The position numbers were made by a program, and so were the translations under genes. Under the pieces are notes generated by a model, which worked only from the letters and a program-made list of their open reading frames with translations, ran no database searches and had not been told where the DNA came from. Of a stretch of DNA of 64,000 bases, positions 34,025-41,834 are shown in pieces. Source of the stretch: Marinococcus luteus_A (GTDB lineage: Bacteria; Bacillota; Bacilli; Bacillales; Marinococcaceae); the NCBI RefSeq assembly GCF_034497705.1, contig NZ_JAXRUV010000002.1, positions 186,001-250,000 of the forward strand. The letters are read 5' to 3'. Within the stretch, counting starts at the first letter, position 1, and each line of letters opens with the position of its first letter.

Positions 34025-34054
34025 AGGCAGCTGCGCTTGAGCGGCTGCCTTTTG
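34024..34054 (+). terminator. Terminator after the 62-aa membrane protein
   Basis: GGCAGC..GCGCTTGAGCG..GCTGCC stem followed by TTTTGGTTTC. Confidence 0.65.
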
Positions 34055-34057
34055 GTT

Positions 34058-35257
34058 TCACATTGTACGGGCGTAGGTCCATTTGCGCCACAGGTATTCC
34101 ATTGGCCCCTGGGAAAATTTCTTCACATACCAATGGCTGCCGGCGAGCTGGAAAATATAAATGATTAGCGCTACAGTAAACCCGCTAGTAACAGAAACCT
34201 CCCCGAACAGCCCCAGACCGTAGCCATGAAACAAGAGAACAGCAATAACAGTCTGCAGCAGATAGTTTGTTAAAGCGAGTCTTCCCATGGAGGCGAACGG
34301 AAGCAGAAGCCGGCGCAGGCCTGGTTTTTTTACGGCCAGCACAAACGACGACACGTAAAACAGCATCAGCACCGGTCCGGCGATATAATTCAAACCATCT
34401 CCGAGGCCGGTGCTGAGACCGCGGGGAAGGGCTGTCCATTCCTGTTTAAATGCTGTAACGACGGTATTTAGAGCGAGGCCAAGCCACAGGCTGTGCACCC
34501 AGAGACGCTTCCATGACTTTATATGAGAAGCAGCTTCTGTAAACATGCTTCGGCGTCCAAAATAAAAGCCGAGGAGAAATAAACCAAGAATGAAGGGTAT
34601 AGAAAACGGAAGCTGAAGCAGGACGAATACGACTTCATTACTCAGCCGGTAGGATAAAATATCGCCGTAGGAGCCATTTCTCATTACAGAAATCCCCGAA
34701 GCAACTGACTGCTCGGCGGAGGCCCCGGGATTTATTGAGGCAGTACCCGCAGAGGCTGCAGTTAAGAGGAGCGTCATAAAGAATCCCGAAGCAAGGATAA
34801 GCCCGATAGCCCATGCTAAAATTGCTTTACTGCTTCTATGGGTGAACATAAGCAGAAAGAAGCCGGTCACCGCGTATAAGTGAAGAATATCGCCGGACCA
34901 TAAAAATACGAGGTGAATCATGCCGATAAACAGCAAAAAAAGAAGCCGGCGCTGAAAAATACGGTCAGCGGGAAGGTTTTTTTCTACCAGACGCTTGTGG
35001 AACATATAAAATCCGAGTCCGAATAAAAAAGAAAACAGAGGATAAAATTTTCCGATCACAAAAAAGTCCAGCAGCGTATTAATAGCTTGATCGGCGGCTG
35101 TGGTCTCCGTCAGGCTGGTATTTATCATGTCTGTGTACTGGCTGAAGCCTAAAGCTTTAAAGGCAGCCATATTTGCCAGTATAATGCCGAGCAGGGCAAA
35201 GCCTCTCAGCATGTCGATCGTATGTATACGTTCTTTTAGAGATACCGCCCGAGCCAT
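34058..35257 (-). CDS. DUF418/YeiB-type membrane protein
   Basis: A 399-residue membrane protein with about ten hydrophobic segments. The N-terminal IDMLRGFALLGIILANM and FLFGLGFYMF loop identify the DUF418 (YeiB/YxaH) family; the C-terminal domain with GRLALTNYLLQT is the DUF418 signature. Related proteins resemble acyltransferase-3 folds, but no function is established. AAGGAGG precedes the ATG. Confidence 0.88.
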   Translation of the reverse strand: MARAVSLKERIHTIDMLRGFALLGIILANMAAFKALGFSQYTDMINTSLTETTAADQAINTLLDFFVIGKFYPLFSFLFGLGFYMFHKRLVEKNLPADRIFQRRLLFLLFIGMIHLVFLWSGDILHLYAVTGFFLLMFTHRSSKAILAWAIGLILASGFFMTLLLTAASAGTASINPGASAEQSVASGISVMRNGSYGDILSYRLSNEVVFVLLQLPFSIPFILGLFLLGFYFGRRSMFTEAASHIKSWKRLWVHSLWLGLALNTVVTAFKQEWTALPRGLSTGLGDGLNYIAGPVLMLFYVSSFVLAVKKPGLRRLLLPFASMGRLALTNYLLQTVIAVLLFHGYGLGLFGEVSVTSGFTVALIIYIFQLAGSHWYVKKFSQGPMEYLWRKWTYARTM

Positions 35258-35402
35258 CTGATTTCCTCCTTCTTAGGAACTAGATCCAGTATACCAAACC
35301 TACGTACAGAGAAAGAAAAGGTTGCGGTAATTCTTTAAAGAAAGATTACACGGAAAAAAATGAGGGTAGTAAGGAAGTATGGTAAATATGTTATTTCTCT
35401 AC

Positions 35403-35438
35403 AGCTCTGTATAACGTTAAATTCACAGAGCTTTTTAT
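35403..35438 (+). terminator. Hairpin with T-run upstream of the 109-aa gene
   Basis: AGCTCTGT and ACAGAGCT pair around a 14-nt loop and are followed by TTTTATT. No plus-strand gene precedes it, so it is either the end of a small unseen transcript or a leader element of the gene at 35486. Confidence 0.5.
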
Positions 35439-35485
35439 TCATAAATAACTATCAATTAAAGTAAATAAAGAAAAGGAGAGATACA

Positions 35486-35815
35486 TTGAGAACAATAGAA
35501 ATTAATATTCATGAAGATGAAATGCACGGCACGATTGATGAAACACATAAGTTCACGTTTAGAAAAATGGAAAACCGGTCCAAAAAAACATTTCCCTTTG
35601 GTTTATTTAAAGGACACGCAAAGGAACATTCAAATGCTGCGTATCTTGAGATTTATCAGGAAGAACAGCGGGTGCTTTACTGGGAGCTTGAAGATTTTCA
35701 GGATAAGGATTCTCTTGTTTTTACCCGGGAAGGGCTGCTTGAGGAAGGGGAATGGAAGCCAGAAGAACTTACGCTTGAAGGACTCCGGGTAGAATTTTAC
35801 GAACCGGAATTATAA
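35486..35815 (+). CDS. Hypothetical protein, 109 aa
   Basis: A small acidic, probably beta-rich soluble protein that I do not recognise. It has no signal, membrane helix or cysteine. The start is TTG, supported by AAAAGGAGAG seven bases upstream. A 54-aa membrane protein gene follows about 100 bp downstream. Confidence 0.65.
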   Translation: MRTIEINIHEDEMHGTIDETHKFTFRKMENRSKKTFPFGLFKGHAKEHSNAAYLEIYQEEQRVLYWELEDFQDKDSLVFTREGLLEEGEWKPEELTLEGLRVEFYEPEL

Positions 35816-35911
35816 AGCTTCGTACATAACAGGAAACAGCTTCTAAGACTAATACCTCTATGTCCTTGTTATGGTAATTTTAATATTTTACCACTGTATG
35901 GGAGGGGTTTG

Positions 35912-36076
35912 ATGCTTAGTTTTTTGGTTGGAATGCTGATCGGAGCTGTTTTTTCCGCCGTGATTTTTTTCATAAAGGCCCAGCGTACTGTACGTGTGCA
36001 AAATCAGCAGGAAATTGTCCACCGGCTGCTCGCCAGTGAACGGAGGAGCCGTTTCGATGTACGGAGTATGAAATGA
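35912..36076 (+). CDS. Small single-pass membrane protein, 54 aa
   Basis: Begins MLSFLVGMLIGAVFSAVIFF, a single N-terminal transmembrane helix, followed by a basic cytoplasmic tail (RTVRVQNQQEIVHRLL...) of about 30 residues. GGGAGGGG is six bases before the ATG and a terminator hairpin directly follows, both supporting a real gene. Function unknown. Confidence 0.65.
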   Translation: MLSFLVGMLIGAVFSAVIFFIKAQRTVRVQNQQEIVHRLLASERRSRFDVRSMK

Positions 36077-36086
36077 ATACGGAAAA

Positions 36087-36122
36087 AGGACCGGTGCTTG
36101 AAAAAAGTGTCCGGTTTTTTAT
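36087..36122 (+). terminator. Terminator after the 54-aa protein
   Basis: GGACCGGTGCTT and AAGTGTCCGG pair imperfectly and run into TTTTTT. Confidence 0.65.
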
Positions 36123-36250
36123 GTGGGTTTATTTTAATAAAAATGCGGGTTAAACGCAGATTATCGAAATTAAATGATTGAATGAAGCGCATGGGCGGGA
36201 AAGAGATAATAGAATATCATTTATCAAGGTGGTATTTTGCAGGCACAATG

Positions 36251-36285
36251 GCCGGCCTTCCCGGGGAGGTAGGCCTTTATTTTGC
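36251..36285 (+). terminator. Second hairpin with T-run before the DUF2294 gene
   Basis: GGCCTTCCC and GGAGGTAGGCC pair and are followed by TTTATTTTG. It lies upstream of the predicted promoter of the next gene and probably ends read-through. Confidence 0.45.
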
Positions 36286-36296
36286 AACTAATACAT

Positions 36297-36335
36297 AGAT
36301 CTGTTTTTGAGATCTTTAAATTTAGTCGGTATATA
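36297..36335 (+). promoter_or_regulatory. SigA promoter with repeated AGATCT before the DUF2294 gene
   Basis: TTGAGA (36307-36312), 17-bp spacer, TATATA (36330-36335). AGATCT at 36297-36302 and 36310-36315 forms an inverted repeat with a 7-bp gap over the -35 box. The predicted leader is only about 12 nt. Confidence 0.55.
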
Positions 36336-36353
36336 TTAAGAGGAGGAGAGGGC

Positions 36354-37073
36354 ATGGCGGAAAAATACTCAAGTGAAGACCTGCAGGAGCAACAGAAGCA
36401 GTTGGGAAGCTACCTTGGAAAGTTATTAAGGGATCACTTTGGGAAGGGCCCTGAATCGGTCTACGTCAGTATTGATCCTCATTGCATCGTAATGCATATC
36501 CGCAAATTTCTCTCCCCGATGGAGCAGGTAATTATCGGGCAGAGAAATCAGGAAGCTGTCGAAGAGCTTCGGGAGACAATGATGGAGCAAATTCTTCCCG
36601 AAGTGAAGCATTACCTGTCAAGGATCGCAGATATAGAGGGCTGGGAATTTTACTTTGACTGGAATATCGAAAACCGGTCTGGCATGATTACTGCCCTGAA
36701 TTCGCAGGAATTAAAAATTAAAAAAGACCAAAAACGACCGGAATACGAAGAAAATATCAAAAGAAAAGTAAACGATGTCAGCGCCAAAACAGAAAAAATT
36801 CCTGATGATATCGCCATGTACCAGATTAATGAACGAACATTAATAGCGGCCCGGACAGGTATTTTAATTCTGATTGAAAAAGAATTAATCAACCAGGGGC
36901 ATGGATCAAACTTGAAAACGGCGAAGCGCCACCTGGAAAAACAGCTGTTAAACGAAATACGCTTTGATCGTCTGTTCGGGACGAAAGTACATGATATTTT
37001 CGTGGACTGGGATTTTTACAATGACACAAGTGTTGTAGTTTTTGTTACGGATCCAGTGCCGGAAGCGAAATAA
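36354..37073 (+). CDS. DUF2294 (YbcI-like) protein with duplicated domain
   Basis: A 239-residue soluble protein. The N-terminal half carries GKGPESVYVSIDPHCIVMHI and FLSPMEQVI, the DUF2294 pattern. The C-terminal half repeats the second part of the fold: both halves end in a strand-turn with an Asp-x-Trp (YFDWNIENRSG and FVDWDFYNDTS). AGGAGGAG precedes ATG 36354; the longer open frame to 36282 has no ribosome site. Function unknown. Confidence 0.8.
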   Translation: MAEKYSSEDLQEQQKQLGSYLGKLLRDHFGKGPESVYVSIDPHCIVMHIRKFLSPMEQVIIGQRNQEAVEELRETMMEQILPEVKHYLSRIADIEGWEFYFDWNIENRSGMITALNSQELKIKKDQKRPEYEENIKRKVNDVSAKTEKIPDDIAMYQINERTLIAARTGILILIEKELINQGHGSNLKTAKRHLEKQLLNEIRFDRLFGTKVHDIFVDWDFYNDTSVVVFVTDPVPEAK

Positions 37074-37088
37074 CTGTACGGTATATGT

Positions 37089-37122
37089 AAGGTCATGCCG
37101 GATGTGCGGCATGACCTTTTTT
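37089..37122 (+). terminator. Terminator after the DUF2294 gene
   Basis: AAGGTCATGCCG and CGGCATGACC form a perfect stem with a six-base loop and six following T. Confidence 0.92.
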
Positions 37123-37136
37123 GTGTCCCCGCAGGA

Positions 37137-37553
37137 TTAAAGCACGACAGCTTCACTTTGAACTGTCTGGACAAGACGTTTGCCAACGTTTGCCAGTACC
37201 GAGCATTAGCATGCTGCTGCCGCCTGCGCTCAGTGGATAGCCGAGAGGAACCGTGCGGAGGAGCTGGGCATACAATTCCGGCTCGGAAATACGCCAGCCA
37301 AAGCCTGTTTCCGCCCAGTTGGTTATAAGGGCAAGGGCGCCAGAAGCGTGAGGGGCTGCCATGGAGGTGCCGCTCAACCGGACGTAGGAGCTATCCACAT
37401 ACGCAGATAAAATCGAAGCCCCAGTGCTGGGAGATCAATTTCATCGTTGGTATTCGTAAACGGGGTCAATTCGTTGGAAATGTTCACAGCCCCGACTTGA
37501 ATGACTTCATTATAGGCCCCCGGATAGGCAAACTCTTCAGTATCAACATCCCA
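37137..37553 (-). pseudogene. Remnant of an intracellular subtilisin (IspA-like protease)
   Basis: Only the C-terminal ~140 codons remain. The first piece (from about 37553) reads VDTEEFAYPGAYNEVIQVG and NTNDEIDL, typical of ISP-type subtilases, with a stop codon immediately upstream. One base is missing after the DLPA codons near 37425 (CCT shortened to CT), shifting the frame. The second piece carries the catalytic serine motif SGTSMAAPHASGALALI. A 10-bp tandem duplication (TGGCAAACGT twice, about 37176-37195) breaks the frame again near the end; without it the frame would run to TAA at 37137. The catalytic Asp and His regions are gone. No functional product is expected. Confidence 0.85.
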
Positions 37554-37582
37554 TTAAATTAATTAAAAATATTTATTGATTA

Positions 37583-38791
37583 TTAAGCCGGCTTTTCCGT
37601 TGGTCCGCCTCGTTTAGCCATGAATACGTATGTTGCGAGAGCTAACGCACTCATCAAAAAGATGGTGAGTCCCATCGGCACGGCTGTTTCTTCGCCCGCA
37701 ATGCCAACCATAGGAGCCGTTACGGCACCAAGCACAAACGGCAGAAGACCTAAAAGCGCTGAGGCGCTGCCGGCGATATGACTCTGGGTTTCCATCGCAA
37801 GGGAAAACGAAGAAGTAGCGACAAAGCCGATAGAGGTAACAAAAAACAGAATAGGAAGCACAATCCCCCAGAGCGGGCCTTCAAAAATAACGACCACAAG
37901 CAGAGCAAGACCGGCGGCAAAGGCCATCACAAGTCCGGATTCAAGAAATATTTTTTCGGGAATCACTGAGGCAAAACGACCGACCATAAACGTTCCCAGC
38001 AGAAGGCCGAGCCCGTTTAATCCAAACAGAATACTAAACACCTGAGGGGACACGCCGTATATATTTTGATAAATAAATGGAGTACCGGCTACGTAGGCGA
38101 AAATCCCGCCGATCATAAAGCCCTGGGAGAGAGCGTACCCCGAAAACTGCCGGTCTTTAAGAAGGGATAGAAAATTGCTGAAGGTAGCTCCGAGATTGCT
38201 CGGCACCCGGTCGTCTGCAGGAAGGGTCTCGCCTAAACGAAACGCCGTAATCAGCAGCAGGATGGTACCTAGTATAGAAAGCGTTAAAAAGATTCCGGGC
38301 CAGCTGGTGAAAAGGAGCACCCCGCTTCCGATAGAAGGGGCGAGCAGCGGCACAAGGTTGTTGACGAGCATCAAAAGGGCAAACAGCTTCGTGAGTTCGG
38401 CCCCGCTGCTGACGTCCCGGACAATTGCCCGGGAAATAACGAGTCCGGCTGACGCGGCAAAGCCCTGTATAAAACGCCCGGCGATCAGAATGAAAATATT
38501 CGGCGCAAAAATACAGGCGGCTGATGCGGCAATATAAACGATCAGGGCGACAATCAGCGGACGACGCCGGCCGTACACGTCACTGAGGGCCCCGGCGACG
38601 AGCTGGCCAACGCCGAGTCCGAGCAGACAGGCTGTTAAACTCAGTTGTACGATAGAAGCACTGGTCTCATAGGAAGCAGTAATATCAGGAAGTGCAGGAA
38701 GATACATATCAATAGTCAAAGGAATCAGTGCTGCAAGTGCTCCGAGCAGGACAACAAAACGGGCCCGCCTGAAGCCGGTTAATTGGTTCAT
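37583..38791 (-). CDS. Bcr/CflA-family MFS drug exporter
   Basis: A 402-residue exporter with 12 hydrophobic segments. TIDMYLPALPDI in TM1 and GQLVAGALSDVYGRRRPL after TM2 are diagnostic for the Bcr/CflA group, followed by GRFIQGFAASAG. Members export bicyclomycin, chloramphenicol, sulfonamides or dipeptides; the substrate here is unknown. AAAGGCGG precedes the ATG. It stands next to the protease remnant, separated by an AT-rich stretch. Confidence 0.93.
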   Translation of the reverse strand: MNQLTGFRRARFVVLLGALAALIPLTIDMYLPALPDITASYETSASIVQLSLTACLLGLGVGQLVAGALSDVYGRRRPLIVALIVYIAASAACIFAPNIFILIAGRFIQGFAASAGLVISRAIVRDVSSGAELTKLFALLMLVNNLVPLLAPSIGSGVLLFTSWPGIFLTLSILGTILLLITAFRLGETLPADDRVPSNLGATFSNFLSLLKDRQFSGYALSQGFMIGGIFAYVAGTPFIYQNIYGVSPQVFSILFGLNGLGLLLGTFMVGRFASVIPEKIFLESGLVMAFAAGLALLVVVIFEGPLWGIVLPILFFVTSIGFVATSSFSLAMETQSHIAGSASALLGLLPFVLGAVTAPMVGIAGEETAVPMGLTIFLMSALALATYVFMAKRGGPTEKPA

Positions 38792-38996
38792 ATGTAGACC
38801 GCCTTTCTAAGCGAAAATATAAATAAAGGAAAAAGCTTAAACCTGCTTTAGCTTACCTAAAAAAAGAAGAGATGGAAAGTTTTTTGCCCGTCCTCATAAA
38901 AAGAGAACGATTCTACAAGCATAATTTTTTGGAAAATAAGGCGTATGAAGCCACTTCTCCGTTATAATAAAAAGAGATATTGAGGAGGAAAGCGTC

Positions 38997-39695
38997 ATGA
39001 AAACAAAATTAAAACACTACGCTCTGCGACTGACAATTACGGTGAGTGCCGCCATTTTGATTCTGCTGCTTTCGCGTTTTTACCTGCACCTCAACCCTGA
39101 AGACGTGAAAGGTTGGATGGAAAGCATTGGATTCTTCGGCCCGGTGGTGGTGCTTCTGCTATTTGCCGTCCGCCCATACTTGCTTGTTCCTTTACCTATA
39201 TTCGCAGTGGCTGTCGGGTTCTTTTTCGGGCACTGGCTGGGGGCTCTCCTTATTTTTCTAGGAGCCGTGCTGGGGGCGTCAGTTTCTTTTTTCACTAAGA
39301 GGCGTAAAGCGGGAGATTTGAACTTAGATGAGAAAAATATGGAGGAACTGGATAAAATCAAGGAAGAACTCGAGGATCATGGCTTTAAATTTTTATTAAT
39401 GCTCCGGCTTATCCCTGTGCTTCATTATGATTTATTAACCTCCCTAAGCGCCCGGATGGACGTGGGGTGGGGGCAATACCTTGGGGCAACAGCACTCGGG
39501 ACTATCCCGAGAGCTGTTCTGTTGGGTTTTTTTGGATCAAGCATTTTGTCCTTCGATCCGATGAAAATGATTATCCTGGGAGTCCTTGCAGTAGTGATAG
39601 CTGTGCTCGGCTATGTACTTAAACGAAGGGTAGAGGACGAATTTGACACCGAAGAACTAAAAGAAGAAACGAAACAGCTGGAGCCGCCGGTATGA
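38997..39695 (+). CDS. TVP38/TMEM64 (DedA-like) membrane protein
   Basis: A 232-residue membrane protein with about six hydrophobic segments. The central GAVLGASVSFF and late LRLIPVLHYDLLT patterns mark the TVP38/SNARE-associated (VTT) family, thought to act in lipid scrambling or membrane homeostasis. The usual F/RxxG-x-phi-xG loop is present as VGFFFGHWLGALL. The C-terminal 25 residues are acidic and cytoplasmic. GAGGAGG precedes the ATG. The SDR gene follows at 35 bp. Confidence 0.85.
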   Translation: MKTKLKHYALRLTITVSAAILILLLSRFYLHLNPEDVKGWMESIGFFGPVVVLLLFAVRPYLLVPLPIFAVAVGFFFGHWLGALLIFLGAVLGASVSFFTKRRKAGDLNLDEKNMEELDKIKEELEDHGFKFLLMLRLIPVLHYDLLTSLSARMDVGWGQYLGATALGTIPRAVLLGFFGSSILSFDPMKMIILGVLAVVIAVLGYVLKRRVEDEFDTEELKEETKQLEPPV

Positions 39696-39730
39696 ATGCA
39701 TTCGGGCCACAGCAAGAAGGAGAGAAAAAT

Positions 39731-40522
39731 ATGGATCTACAGCTTGCAGGAAAAACGGTGCTCGTACTCGCATCAAGCCGAGGCCTTGGAAAAGCATCGG
39801 CTGCCGCATTCGCAAAAGAAGGCGCTGATATCATGATTACGGGCCGCTCGGAGGAGAGCCTGAAAGAGGCGGAAAAAGAGCTTCAGTCTCTAAGCAGCCG
39901 CGGCCGGGTCGGCTATTATGTATGCGATGTTACAAAAGGGGCAGAGGTAAAAGCGCTTGTTGAATACACCGTGGAAGCATTCGGTCCGGTTGATGTGCTT
40001 GTTAATAACGCCGGCGGTCCTCCTGCCGGCACGTTTGATGATTTTGATGACGATGACTGGCAGCAGGCGTTTGATTTAAACCTGATGAGCTTCGTACGCG
40101 CGACACGCGCAGTACTGCCGTCAATGAAGGAGAGCGGTGGCGGACGGATTGTCAACATTACGTCTTCTTCGATGAAACAGACGCTGGACAATTTAATTTT
40201 ATCGAATACATTCCGGGCCGGCCTGATGGGTCTGGCTAAAAGTCTGTCCCAGGAGCTCGCTCCGCACGGCATTCTCATTAATTCCCTGGGGCCTGGAAAA
40301 ATAGCTACAGACCGAGTGGCAGAGATTGATGGAAAAAAAGCCGCACAGATGAATAAGAGCCCAGAGGAGGTGCGCAGGGAGTCGGAAGCAGCGATTCCGA
40401 CCGGTCGCTACGGGCAGCCGGAAGAGTTTGCGGCACAGGTTGTGTTTTACGGATCCTTTGCCAACACCTATGTGACCGGCCAGACACTGCTCGTAGACGG
40501 CGGGCTGATAAAGGCGCTGTAA
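39731..40522 (+). CDS. SDR-family protein with altered catalytic residues
   Basis: A 263-residue Rossmann protein similar to 3-oxoacyl-ACP reductases. The cofactor loop reads LASSRGLGKASA instead of the usual TGxxxGIG, and NNAGG is present. Where SDRs have YxxxK, this protein has SNTFR (SNTFRAGLMGLAKSL), so both the catalytic tyrosine and lysine are replaced. This fits a known divergent SDR group whose members lack the standard tetrad. Reaction unknown. ATG 39731 has AAGGAG eight bases upstream. Confidence 0.85.
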   Translation: MDLQLAGKTVLVLASSRGLGKASAAAFAKEGADIMITGRSEESLKEAEKELQSLSSRGRVGYYVCDVTKGAEVKALVEYTVEAFGPVDVLVNNAGGPPAGTFDDFDDDDWQQAFDLNLMSFVRATRAVLPSMKESGGGRIVNITSSSMKQTLDNLILSNTFRAGLMGLAKSLSQELAPHGILINSLGPGKIATDRVAEIDGKKAAQMNKSPEEVRRESEAAIPTGRYGQPEEFAAQVVFYGSFANTYVTGQTLLVDGGLIKAL

Positions 40523-40525
40523 AGC

Positions 40526-41755
40526 TTATCCTCTGCGCTGCCGGATAACATTTAAGCCATTTTTCATCAGAAGAATCCCTAAAGAAAGAACGGGTGGGAG
40601 ACCCGGGGCGGCTTTCCGGCCTTTACTAAGCCGGGCGAGCTGCTGGTTATACCACGCAAGCTCCATAATTCCGAGATTATCAATAAACGGAAGGCCGGTT
40701 TTGACAGGAGCAATCCGTGGGACCGGAGCTTTTGAAAGCAGCCTGGCCGGATAGTCCGGGCACGCAGCCATGGGTCTTGCCAGACCGATGAAATCGGCTG
40801 CTCCTGACTGGAGGGCGTTGTCCATCGCTGTACGGGTGCGAAAGCCCCCGGTTAAAATTACCGGAACCTCTGTGGTCTGCTTCAAACTTTCAGCATATTC
40901 GAGGAAATAAGCTTCACGCCGAAGCGTAGAGGCAGAAGCATTTTTTCCAAATAGCTCCGGACGTTCGTAAGTGCCTCCGGAGATTTCAATCATATCCACT
41001 CCAAGGCGTTCGAGCTCTTTAATTACATACTGGGATTCTTCCTCCGAAAAGCCGGCTTTCATAAAATCCGCACTGTTAATTTTTACTCCGACAGGAAATT
41101 CCGGCCCAGTGGCCTCGCGGACAGCATTAAAAATTTTACGCAAAAAGCGGAAACGGTTTTTAATCGAACCTCCCCATTCGTCGGTCCGCTGATTATGGCG
41201 GGGCGAGAGAAACTGGCTGATCAAGTAGCCATGGGCGGCGTGAATCTGAACACCGGTGAAACCGGCACGTTTGGCCAGAGAGGCAGTACGGGCAAACTGC
41301 CGGATGATTGTTTCTATTTCTGGAGGCGTTAGAGCCCGGGCGTCGGGAAAGAAGCGTTGGATCCCTGATTCAAACGGTACAGCCGAAGGGGCTACGGCTT
41401 CACGGGCAACGCCTTTTGGTACCTGTTTGCCCGGGTGATTGATCTGCATCCATAAATGGGTGTTATTATGCGTGCCGGCACGGGCCCAGGCGCGGAACAG
41501 GCCAAGCTGCTTTTCGCTCTCAAGCACGACGTTTCCCGGCTCCCCAAGTGCCTGCTGGTTTATCATCACGTTCCCGGTAATTAGCAGGCCTGCGCCTCCT
41601 TTGGCCCAGGTATAGTACAGCCGGAAAATATCAGCGCCCGGTAGGTGGACGCTCGAAGCGAGGCCTTCGCTCATGGCTGATTTAACGAAGCGGTTTTTAA
41701 ATGTCACATTTTTATTATGTAATGTAAACGGGGAAGCGGCGGTAACGTCTGTCAA
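40526..41755 (-). CDS. NADH:flavin oxidoreductase, Old Yellow Enzyme family
   Basis: A 409-residue TIM-barrel flavoenzyme. FMN and substrate-binding motifs are WMQINHPGKQ and GVQIHAAHGYLISQFLSP with NQRTDEWGGS, and the late GLARPM is the FMN phosphate site. The His-Ala-Ala-His pair in HAAHGY is the family's acid/ligand motif. Likely reduces activated alkenes or quinones. It starts with TTG 41755 (AGGAGAGG upstream) and lies downstream of the quinone-oxidoreductase-like gene, separated by a terminator, so it is probably a separate unit. Confidence 0.9.
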   Translation of the reverse strand: MTDVTAASPFTLHNKNVTFKNRFVKSAMSEGLASSVHLPGADIFRLYYTWAKGGAGLLITGNVMINQQALGEPGNVVLESEKQLGLFRAWARAGTHNNTHLWMQINHPGKQVPKGVAREAVAPSAVPFESGIQRFFPDARALTPPEIETIIRQFARTASLAKRAGFTGVQIHAAHGYLISQFLSPRHNQRTDEWGGSIKNRFRFLRKIFNAVREATGPEFPVGVKINSADFMKAGFSEEESQYVIKELERLGVDMIEISGGTYERPELFGKNASASTLRREAYFLEYAESLKQTTEVPVILTGGFRTRTAMDNALQSGAADFIGLARPMAACPDYPARLLSKAPVPRIAPVKTGLPFIDNLGIMELAWYNQQLARLSKGRKAAPGLPPVLSLGILLMKNGLNVIRQRRG

Positions 41756-41790
41756 AATGATCCTCTCCTTACTACTTCGAATGGATTGGG

Positions 41791-41830
41791 AAAAATTAAG
41801 CGGAGCGCGTCACAGATGCGCTCCGCTTGC
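41791..41830 (-). terminator. Terminator of the quinone-oxidoreductase-like gene
   Basis: AAGCGGAGCGC pairs perfectly with GCGCTCCGCTT; the minus-strand tail is TTAATTTTTCC. Confidence 0.85.
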
Positions 41831-41834
41831 TTTA

